DNA of 7,401 bases from Nitrospina sp. (GTDB lineage: Bacteria; Nitrospinota; Nitrospinia; Nitrospinales; Nitrospinaceae). The notes under the pieces were generated by a model, which saw only the letters and a program-made list of their open reading frames with translations, ran no database searches and was not told where the DNA came from. Positions 1-5,941 of this stretch are shown in pieces. Each line of letters starts with the position of its first letter. The first letter of the stretch is position 1. The stretch is from the NCBI GenBank assembly GCA_004357435.1, contig SMVS01000033.1:1-7401 (forward strand), in the 5' to 3' direction. The position numbers and the translations under genes are program-made.

Positions 1-855
1 CTTATTAGTATGCTCCTCTACCGTAAAAATATCAATGTCCCAGAACTTGCCCGCCGAGCCATCCCAATCATCCTTGCCGGAGAGGGCAATGCCATTGAGC
101 AGATTTCCCGAGCCATTGCCCGCCCGGCCATGCCCGCCTATGATTCCAATTGAGACCGGTTGCCAAAAACCTTCCGGAAGATGGTTAACCAGGGGAAAAT
201 CATACGTTTCTCCCGGCTTAAGAGTTTGCAGTCCCGACAGGATAACTACCGAATTGATTCCTTCGCTTTTCCGATCTTCGGCAACCACCACCAATGCCCA
301 GCCGGCGACGGAATACGGGTCTTGGCCACCGGGGTTCATCCGTTCCGAACGAAGATTTTTCACTCCGTACAATCCGTTGCCGGTAACATATTTTGTGACC
401 TCGGCGAAAGCCGAGTAAAGAATCCCGGTTGAGGTTTTTTTCCAACTCCGCTGAGCGCGGACCGGAATTTCCTTGTCCCCCGGTACCAGCAAGCGTATCT
501 CTTCGGCATTTTCGTTTGGCTCTTTCACTTCACCCGCCCAAATGAGAAAAGCCTTCCTGATGGGAAAGGCAATGTTTAATCGCACACGGCTCGATTCTTT
601 CAGGCTTTTGCCCGTCAAAAAACTTTCGCCAATGACTTCAAAACCCAACCCGGGCGCCGTATCGCTGTATACCGTTTCAAAACCTTGCAGGGTTTTATTG
701 ACAGTGGGGGCAAACTCGGCGGCCGGAAGGCGAAGCGGAAACAGGGAGATCACCAGGGCCGCAAAAACAAAGAGAAACCAAAAGGCCCCTCCCCCATCCC
801 AAGTGGTCCCGTTAGACTTTGGACGTTTCACTGCTTGCCCCTGTCTGCTAAACAT
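1..855 (-). CDS. Exported protein of unknown function, 3' end beyond the window
   Basis: The frame is open from an ATG at 855-853 to the left edge, giving 285 codons with no stop, so the protein is C-terminally incomplete here. An n-region of about 24 residues with several Lys/Arg precedes a hydrophobic stretch (about residues 25-40, AFWFLFVFAALVISLF), then LPAAEF: a Sec signal peptide or N-terminal anchor. The visible mature part looks beta-rich. It contains GWALVVVAED (about 185-194) and later a Gly/Asn-rich segment, GGHGRAGNGSGNLLNG (about 240-255). The GWxLVVV pattern recalls bacterial and archaeal surface proteins with DUF3344-like or adhesin-like beta-sandwich domains; that is a resemblance recalled from memory, not a demonstrated assignment. 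Its ATG overlaps the TAA of the upstream TPR/barrel gene (TAATG), which implies translational coupling and a shared process. A GTG at codon 9 (831-829) has a better Shine-Dalgarno sequence and may be the true start. The reading frame is well supported, the function is not. Confidence 0.8.
   Translation of the reverse strand, partial: MFSRQGQAVKRPKSNGTTWDGGGAFWFLFVFAALVISLFPLRLPAAEFAPTVNKTLQGFETVYSDTAPGLGFEVIGESFLTGKSLKESSRVRLNIAFPIRKAFLIWAGEVKEPNENAEEIRLLVPGDKEIPVRAQRSWKKTSTGILYSAFAEVTKYVTGNGLYGVKNLRSERMNPGGQDPYSVAGWALVVVAEDRKSEGINSVVILSGLQTLKPGETYDFPLVNHLPEGFWQPVSIGIIGGHGRAGNGSGNLLNGIALSGKDDWDGSAGKFWDIDIFTVEEHTNK
838..842 (-). promoter_or_regulatory. Shine-Dalgarno-like AGGGG before an alternative GTG start
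   Basis: On the minus strand AGGGG lies six bases before the GTG at 831-829, codon 9 of the exported protein's frame. The ATG at 855 has only a weak purine run (GAG, six bases away) but overlaps the preceding stop codon. Initiation may therefore occur by coupling at the ATG, independently at the GTG, or both. The signal sequence is intact from either start. Confidence 0.35.
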
Positions 856-3581
856 TAAAATCTCATCGTAAAATAAGTATGATAATTCTGCAGGATGTCT
901 TCGTCATCCAGGGTTTCGATGGCATATTGTGCGTCAACACTCCAGGAGATCCATGGAGCGATATCCCATTTGAACACCAGCGTTGCCGCATGCTCCAGTG
1001 AGTTTTCAATAGAATTGTGGGTGACAGCATAACCAATTTCATAGCGAAAAATATCTTTAAATTGATTTTGGAAATTTACAAAAAAGCTGTTTTTATATTC
1101 ACCGGGATTTGTAAGGTAGCGGAGTTGATATTCCAACTCAATCCGATCATAGAACGGAAGACGATATCTGGGACGAATAACATGATCCTGCTGCAATTCC
1201 CTGGCGATAGAAAGGTCATCCAGAGACGCAGACACCAAAACAGAGAAATCGTCGGTTAGATTCACATCGTATGCGACCAAATAGGTGTTGATGGATTCAA
1301 CGGTCGCGGCCCCTGTAAACGTATAAATAAATAATTCTCTTCCGAAAGATGCGGTCAAATAATAATTTTTAAATCTTTTGGATAAAATAAAAAAACCGGC
1401 GTGGTCGGTTTCCGATGCCAGCAGATTGAAGACATTATCGCCGTCATTGTTGAACCGGCTGAAATCATATCGGAATCGCAACCCAAAACCGTCAGGCAGT
1501 TTCTGTATTAATCCGATGGATCCAATATCTACGTCTATATTGAAATCGGTCTCATTTAAAACTTTATCCTGTTGTTTCTGGTCCGAACGCTGATAACGTG
1601 CCTGAAGTGTGGTGTTTGACGACAGCTTGTGAAAGTATTCCATAGTCTCACGATGATCCCTAAACACAGTACCGAGTTGTCCGGTGGCCGGATCGTAATC
1701 TTGAAATTCAAAAAAGTTGTACCGAACGGTCAACTCCGGCGCTTTGATCTTGCGCAACCGTTCGAGTTCCTTCTTGGCGGCGACATCCCCCGGCCGGATC
1801 TTCAAGGCTTTCAGCACAAACTCTTCGGCCAACTCCCACTGATCATTGTAGCGATACGTCCGGCCTAGCCCCAATAGGACTTCGATATTTTCAGGATCAA
1901 ATTCGAGGGCCTGCTTAAACAATTTGATGGACTGCTCGGTTTTTTTCTGCCAGCTGTAAACCCGCCCCAGAGCAATGTAACTCGATATATCACTCCGCTC
2001 CAGGGCCACCGATTTTTGAAGCTCGGTCACCGCATCATCGAGGCGCGCCGTCTGGCCGTAAAGCGTTCCCAGCATCGCGCGAATGTCTGTGCGGTCGGGC
2101 GCCAACTCCCTGGCCTTTTCCAGAAAGGAGATCGCCTTATCAAACTCCCCATCCTGACTGTAGAGAATGCCAATACCCACGATGGCCTTTAAATTTTCCG
2201 GGTCTTTTTCCAAAACTTTCGAATAGAGCGCGATTCCTTTCTGCGGCTCGTTCATCCACTGGTAGGTTGCGGCCAGCCCTTGCAAGACTTCCATGTTATC
2301 GGGATAGAGTTCGAGCGCTTTCTGAAAGGTAGCGATACTGGCTTGAAATTTTCCCTGCCAGCCAGTGACGCGTCCGAGCAGGAGCAGGATATCCAGTCGC
2401 TCGGGATATTTGGCAAGCAGGGCTTTGAGTCCTTCCTCCGCTTGGGAGTGCCGCCCCTCCCAGGCCTCCAGGCGCAGGAGACCGATGTCGCCGTCAGGAA
2501 GGTCAGGGCGGCTTTGGCGAATCGCGTTATAAAGAGTCCGCGCTTCCGCAAACTTTTTGCGCCAGCTCAGGACATGAGCCAGGCCAATCTGAGCTTCGAT
2601 ATTTTGCGGGTCGGTTTTAACAAGCTGTCGGTAGAGCGTTTCCGCCGCCTGGTATTTCCCCTGGGTTTGCAGAATTCGAGCTTGGCGGAACAACTCCTCT
2701 AAATTTCTGAACCGCGCCATTCTTGCCAAACCCTGCGCGGCGTCCGCGTCCTTCGGATTGAGTTCCAGCGCCCGTTGAAAATCCTCGCGGGCGGCGTCCC
2801 AACGGTCGCTTTGAAAATACGCATGACCCCGCGCCGTCCACACATCCGCGTTGTCGGGATACAAACTCAACAGTTCGTCGTAAATCGAAATAGCTTTTTC
2901 AGGTTGGCGGAGGAAGGTGTGGACGCGGCCCAAACGGAACCGCGTACCGAAATGCTCTGGATACTGGACCAACGTGTTTTCGTAAACTCGAATCGCGTCC
3001 TTAAAATTGCCGGACTGGATAAACTCCTCGGCTTCCTGCCAACGCAACCGAACGAACCGGTCCCGCGTAATATGTCGCAGGCCCTGTTGCGCCCGGTGCA
3101 TGCCCTGACGGGCGTCGGCGTAATCGGGAGACAACTCGAGCACCTGCTTGAAATTTGCCAGGGCTTTATCAAATTCCTGGAGCGCCAGGAACACAAACCC
3201 CTGCCCAACCAGGTTGTCGCTATTGTCGGGATGGCCCGCCCGGATCTCGGCATGCAGTCGACCAGCCTCTTTAAAGTTGCCAGCAAAACGGAGGACGCGT
3301 GCCAGCAGAAGTTTCACCGCCAGATCTTCCGGATCGCCGTCCAGGATTTTTTGATAAATCCCCACCGCCGATTCGAATTGTTTTTGCTCGATGAACTTTT
3401 CGGCTGACTGCAATTGGGTTGCGCGCAGGGATGCGGAAGAATTATTTTGCGCCACACGTAGCGGGGAAACCGCAGGGTCGGGCAATGTTAAAATTTCGTT
3501 CCCCAACACGGGCAACGCGCAGAAAATAAGATAGAAACCGGTAACAGCGGTTGTGAACAGAGAAGTGCGCATGGGTTTCAT
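855..3581 (-). CDS. TPR-repeat outer-membrane beta-barrel protein (BcsC/PgaA- or YaiO-like architecture)
   Basis: A 908-residue exported protein. Residues 1-28 form a Sec signal peptide (MKPMRTSLFTTAVTGFYLIF, then CALPVLG before NE). From about residue 55 to 610 there are roughly fourteen tandem TPR units of 34 residues, with repeated LGxxY/LGRVxxW, A at the helix turns and [LY]xPDN/DPEN repeat ends. From about 617 to 908 the sequence switches to alternating aromatic/polar beta-strands (for example LTVRYNFFEFQDYD, LQARYQRSDQ) and ends YFTMRF, a terminal-Phe signature of BAM-inserted outer-membrane barrels. Periplasmic TPRs followed by a C-terminal barrel is the plan of exopolysaccharide export proteins such as BcsC and PgaA; the barrel also resembles YaiO-type proteins. 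The likely role is a scaffold plus outer-membrane channel or anchor, with the substrate unknown. A possible sigma-70-type promoter lies about 70 bp upstream, and the downstream exported protein overlaps it by one base. The barrel-coding third is visibly more AT-rich than the TPR part. The architecture is secure, the specific function is inference. Confidence 0.9.
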   Translation of the reverse strand: MKPMRTSLFTTAVTGFYLIFCALPVLGNEILTLPDPAVSPLRVAQNNSSASLRATQLQSAEKFIEQKQFESAVGIYQKILDGDPEDLAVKLLLARVLRFAGNFKEAGRLHAEIRAGHPDNSDNLVGQGFVFLALQEFDKALANFKQVLELSPDYADARQGMHRAQQGLRHITRDRFVRLRWQEAEEFIQSGNFKDAIRVYENTLVQYPEHFGTRFRLGRVHTFLRQPEKAISIYDELLSLYPDNADVWTARGHAYFQSDRWDAAREDFQRALELNPKDADAAQGLARMARFRNLEELFRQARILQTQGKYQAAETLYRQLVKTDPQNIEAQIGLAHVLSWRKKFAEARTLYNAIRQSRPDLPDGDIGLLRLEAWEGRHSQAEEGLKALLAKYPERLDILLLLGRVTGWQGKFQASIATFQKALELYPDNMEVLQGLAATYQWMNEPQKGIALYSKVLEKDPENLKAIVGIGILYSQDGEFDKAISFLEKARELAPDRTDIRAMLGTLYGQTARLDDAVTELQKSVALERSDISSYIALGRVYSWQKKTEQSIKLFKQALEFDPENIEVLLGLGRTYRYNDQWELAEEFVLKALKIRPGDVAAKKELERLRKIKAPELTVRYNFFEFQDYDPATGQLGTVFRDHRETMEYFHKLSSNTTLQARYQRSDQKQQDKVLNETDFNIDVDIGSIGLIQKLPDGFGLRFRYDFSRFNNDGDNVFNLLASETDHAGFFILSKRFKNYYLTASFGRELFIYTFTGAATVESINTYLVAYDVNLTDDFSVLVSASLDDLSIARELQQDHVIRPRYRLPFYDRIELEYQLRYLTNPGEYKNSFFVNFQNQFKDIFRYEIGYAVTHNSIENSLEHAATLVFKWDIAPWISWSVDAQYAIETLDDEDILQNYHTYFTMRF

Positions 3582-3630
3582 CAGGAAGGTTGACGCGACT
3601 AACTTTGCCGAAACAATTATCCACTGAAAC
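3491..3630 (-). repeat. Diverged duplication, copy A: leader plus signal-peptide codons of the TPR/barrel gene
   Basis: This segment aligns almost without gaps to 5697-5836 in the same orientation. It spans the first 30 or so codons of the TPR/barrel gene and its 5' leader. By hand alignment the 91 coding bases match copy B at about 62 positions. The ATG-to-leader-block spacing is 22 bp in both copies, and the leader block (3604-3624) is nearly identical. Copy A carries the functional reading frame, so it is the probable source or the better-preserved paralogue. Confidence 0.75.
3604..3624 (-). promoter_or_regulatory. Conserved leader block, copy A
   Basis: The core GCCGAAACAATTATCCAC (plus-strand reading) is non-coding and sits 22 bp upstream of the TPR/barrel ATG. 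It recurs at 5809-5830 with a single inserted C. Being better conserved than the adjacent coding sequence suggests a constrained element such as an operator, an early-transcript structure or a promoter part. No known binding motif was recognised. Confidence 0.4.
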
Positions 3631-3649
3631 CACTAACTTTCAAACGTTT

Positions 3650-3679
3650 ATTATAGAAATAGGGGAGCCGGCGGGTCAT
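3650..3679 (-). promoter_or_regulatory. Possible sigma-70-type promoter for the TPR/barrel operon
   Basis: On the minus strand a perfect TATAAT (3655-3650) lies 18 bp downstream of ATGACC (3679-3674, four of six matches to the -35 consensus). It is placed 69 bp before the TPR/barrel start in the 108-bp gap after the Rieske-ThDP gene. If real, the TPR/barrel gene and its coupled partner can be transcribed independently of the upstream enzyme. The -10 is strong, the -35 only fair, and no start site is known. Confidence 0.45.
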
Positions 3680-3689
3680 CTCTTGCCGG

Positions 3690-5654
3690 TCAGATCAGTT
3701 CCACATCGGAGATGATTTCCACCAAGCTGGGGCCGTCGAACTCCAAGGCCTTTTGCAGGGCATCATCAAGCTCCGCTTTTTTCTCCACCCGCATGCCGAG
3801 GGCCCCGCACAAATTCGCGTACTCGGCAAAACTTGGATTGGTCAATGAAGTTTGCCAGACGTCCCAGTTGCCGGCTTTCTGCTCTTTGCTGATCTTGCCC
3901 AGCTCGTCGTTGCGGAGCAGGACATGGGTGATATTCATCCCGTATTTGACGGCGGTGTTGACCTCCGCCATGTACTGGCCGAATCCGCCATCGCCCGATA
4001 CGGATACCACGGCGCGGCCGCGAAACGCCTCTTCCTGCGTCGCCGCCCAGGCACCCAGCGCGGCGGGATAGGCAAAGCCGATCGACCCGAGGTAACCCGA
4101 CATGAGAACGGATTGCCGGGCGCATTCGAAATAGCGCCCAAACGAATAGGTGTTGTTGCCGACATCCACGGTGATGATGGCATCGTCCGGCACCTGCCGC
4201 GTCATCGCTTCGAAAATCGCGGCGGAGTTGATTCCCTGACCACGGTCGTCCAGAGTGCGGCGCTGTTTTTCCTCACGCCATATTTTCCACCGCGCGGCAA
4301 CCTCCGGCCGCTGGTCGACCGCCACATTTTTACCGGTCAGTTTATCTTTAAGGATGCCGCAAGTGACGCCGATCTCGCCCCAAACCGGTACGGTGACGGA
4401 ATGAAACTTGCCGAGCGTCATCGCGTCGAAATCCACTTGCACCGTCGGCTTGCGCGGCGCGATGCCGGTGTGGTCGCTGAAACTCGCGCCCAGCACCAGC
4501 AGGCAGTCCGACTCGTTCATCGCCCAACTCGCTATCGGTGTGCCACTGCGGCCCAGCACACCGCCGCCCAACGGATGCGAGTCGGCCACCAGGCCTTTGC
4601 CTTTGAAAGTGGTGATGATGGGGCTGTGCAACATCTCCGCCAATGCGATCACACCGGCCATGTGAAAACGCGCGCCATGGCCGACGATGATGACCGGCCG
4701 CTTGGCTCCGGCCAGCAGAGTCACCGCCGCAGTGATCGACTCCGCGGGCGGGGTGATGGTGGTCGGCGTGATGCGTCCTGCCGGCCCGCCCGCCGGAGTG
4801 TCGGCGTCCGCGATCATTTTGGGAACTTCGTCGGGGAAGATGAGGTGCGAAACGCCGCGGTTCAACAACGCGCTCTTGCACGCCAGGTTCATCAGCTCGG
4901 CGTGTTTGCTGTTGGGCAGAGCCGGTTGACTCCACTGCGCCACCTTGCCGAATGCCGCCTGCAGGTCCACCTCCTGAAACGCGCCCGGCCCCAGCACCTG
5001 GGTATCGACCTGGCCGGTGAGCGCCAGCACCGGCGCGCGGTCCACATGAGCGTCCCACAACCCGGTGAGCAAATTGGTGGCCCCCGGCCCGGCGATGGAC
5101 AAACACGCCGCAAGACGCCCGGTCAACTTGCCATACGCCGAACAGGCGAACGACGCCGCGCCCTCGTGGCGGATGCCGATATATTTTAAATTCCCCGCTT
5201 CTTCCTGCAGGCGCAAGGCGTCCGCCACGCCGAGGTTGGAATGACCCACCATGCCAAACACCACGCGCACGTCCCACGCGACCATCGTTTCCATCATCAC
5301 GTCGCCCACCGTGCGTTGGTGCGACTCCTCTTTACTCAAGCCGACATACACTCCGTCGTCACGCACCTCGACGGGAAACCGCGCCACCCCATCGTCGTCA
5401 TGGCCGCCCGGCGCCTTGCCGGTGGTCGGGTCGAAATCCCAGCCGTGCCAGGGACAACGCAGGAGACCGTTTTCGATCGAGCCTTCACCGAGCGGACCGC
5501 CTTGATGCGGACACTTGTTGTCCAGCGCGCTGATCTGGCCCTGATGATGCGTCATGCACAACGTCATGTGAGCGCAGGTGACCGGCATGACCCGCCCTTC
5601 CGCCAACGCATCCCGCGCCATCACCTTGTGCCACACCAAATCCTTGTCAGCCAT
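3690..5654 (-). CDS. Rieske [2Fe-2S] domain fused to a thiamine-diphosphate enzyme (pyruvate oxidase/acetolactate synthase superfamily)
   Basis: This 654-residue protein has no signal peptide and is presumably cytosolic. Residues 1-107 form a ferredoxin-type Rieske domain with both ligand pairs, CPH at 48-50 and CPWH at 67-70 (C-x-H-x16-C-x2-H). After a short linker, residues about 115-654 carry a complete ThDP-enzyme fold. The Pyr domain has the activating Glu in RHEGAASFA (E164), SIAGPGATNLLTGLWD, and FQEVD. The central domain (about 305-440) retains GHGAR, KGKGLVADSHPLGG, LVLGASF and VDFD, like FAD-binding members. The PP domain has GDG (554-556) followed after 25 residues by N582 of the RNDELG motif, a Mg/ThDP site. 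Similarity in order and wording is closest to PoxB-like proteins, but the PoxB C-terminal membrane-binding tail is absent. The likely reaction is decarboxylation of a 2-oxoacid with electron transfer or carboligation; the substrate cannot be read from sequence. The ATG start is supported by GGGAG eight bases upstream. The gene is GC-richer than its neighbours. Confidence 0.92.
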   Translation of the reverse strand: MADKDLVWHKVMARDALAEGRVMPVTCAHMTLCMTHHQGQISALDNKCPHQGGPLGEGSIENGLLRCPWHGWDFDPTTGKAPGGHDDDGVARFPVEVRDDGVYVGLSKEESHQRTVGDVMMETMVAWDVRVVFGMVGHSNLGVADALRLQEEAGNLKYIGIRHEGAASFACSAYGKLTGRLAACLSIAGPGATNLLTGLWDAHVDRAPVLALTGQVDTQVLGPGAFQEVDLQAAFGKVAQWSQPALPNSKHAELMNLACKSALLNRGVSHLIFPDEVPKMIADADTPAGGPAGRITPTTITPPAESITAAVTLLAGAKRPVIIVGHGARFHMAGVIALAEMLHSPIITTFKGKGLVADSHPLGGGVLGRSGTPIASWAMNESDCLLVLGASFSDHTGIAPRKPTVQVDFDAMTLGKFHSVTVPVWGEIGVTCGILKDKLTGKNVAVDQRPEVAARWKIWREEKQRRTLDDRGQGINSAAIFEAMTRQVPDDAIITVDVGNNTYSFGRYFECARQSVLMSGYLGSIGFAYPAALGAWAATQEEAFRGRAVVSVSGDGGFGQYMAEVNTAVKYGMNITHVLLRNDELGKISKEQKAGNWDVWQTSLTNPSFAEYANLCGALGMRVEKKAELDDALQKALEFDGPSLVEIISDVELI

Positions 5655-5662
5655 TCCTTCAG

Positions 5663-5667
5663 CTCCC
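5663..5667 (-). promoter_or_regulatory. Shine-Dalgarno sequence of the Rieske-ThDP gene, overlapping an upstream stop codon
   Basis: GGGAG lies eight bases before the ATG at 5654, and AAGGA abuts the start codon. The final G of a TAG stop (5669-5667) that ends a 39-codon upstream reading frame is also the first G of the Shine-Dalgarno sequence. A ribosome terminating there would sit on this site. This placement fixes the Rieske-ThDP start and leaves coupling possible. Confidence 0.6.
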
Positions 5668-5786
5668 TATGGGTTTTCAAAATTTAATTGGTAGTCAAAT
5701 TTCGTTCCCCGATGCAGGGAACGCGGAGAGAAGTAGGTGGAACCCAAAACACCCGTGGTGGACAGAAAAACGCGTATGGGTTTCAT
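5667..5786 (-). pseudogene. Relic of a TPR/barrel-type gene: signal-peptide codons with a frameshift (39-codon upstream ORF)
   Basis: Read from an ATG at 5786, this gives MKPIRVFLSTTGVLG and continues out of frame to a TAG at 5669-5667. Compared with the TPR/barrel start (MKPMRTSLFTTAVTG), the first half matches in frame. After a single-base loss near the middle, the other frame resumes with the matching FPASGNEI (against LPVLGNEI) and then hits a TGA. It is therefore a truncated, frameshifted fossil of a paralogous 5' end, with no TPR sequence left after it. As it stands it is also a short upstream ORF ending 12 bases before the Rieske-ThDP ATG, so a leader-peptide role cannot be excluded. 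The gap on its far side (5837-5941) shows AT-rich sequence and a T-run on the minus strand near 5862-5868, but no convincing terminator hairpin. Confidence 0.6.
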
Positions 5787-5836
5787 AAGATGGTAGACCC
5801 TCTGACCTTTTGCCGAAACCAATTATCCACCCAAAC
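5697..5836 (-). repeat. Diverged duplication, copy B: leader plus decayed signal-peptide codons
   Basis: This is the counterpart of 3491-3630, on the same strand and of nearly equal length, with a one-base loss in the coding half and a one-base gain in the leader block. The similarity stops abruptly at the GNEI codons on one side and fades upstream of the leader block on the other. Copy B sits directly upstream of the Rieske-ThDP gene in the place where that gene's promoter and leader should be. Confidence 0.75.
5809..5830 (-). promoter_or_regulatory. Conserved leader block, copy B
   Basis: The core GCCGAAACCAATTATCCAC (plus-strand reading) matches 3604-3624 at all positions but one inserted C. 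It lies 22 bp before the relic ATG and about 155 bp before the Rieske-ThDP ATG. Its retention beside decayed coding sequence suggests function in driving or regulating the redox gene. No clear -10/-35 pair was found for copy B; a TAAAAT (5855-5850) lies just upstream without a good -35. Confidence 0.4.
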
Positions 5837-5941
5837 CGATTATTCCCCAATTTTAATTGTGAAAAAAATTTGGGTTCTGTTGGGTCGGCGGGATTGGGGA
5901 AAGCTGGGATCGGACGGGAGGAGGAGCCGTCAGAGGAGCCA

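Noticed and set aside
35..871. Plus-strand frames at 35-418, 160-432 and 473-871
   Set aside because: The minus strand here carries one continuous 285-codon frame with a signal sequence, coupled to the upstream gene. The plus frames are Pro/Ser-rich shadows.
2775..3407. 210-codon plus-strand frame opposite the TPR domain
   Set aside because: It is antisense to well-defined TPR repeats and shows no domain, signal sequence or ribosome-binding site.
855..3581. Tandem TPR and SEL1 coding repeats as a DNA repeat array
   Set aside because: The periodicity is at protein level (34- and 36-residue units) and the DNA units are strongly diverged, so it is ordinary repeat-protein structure rather than a satellite or CRISPR array.
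3660..3690. Rho-independent terminator after the Rieske-ThDP gene (CCGGC...GCCGG)
   Set aside because: The stem is only 5 bp with a 12-base loop and no T-tract follows; it also overlaps the proposed -35 element. Too weak to call.
3852..5189. 445-codon open frame on the plus strand opposite the Rieske-ThDP gene
   Set aside because: It lies wholly antisense to a gene with clear motifs, is rich in Arg/His as GC-rich shadow frames are, and shows no recognisable domain.
5862..5941. Terminator after the SEL1 gene, from the T-run on the minus strand
   Set aside because: The T-run is present, but no GC-rich inverted repeat precedes it.
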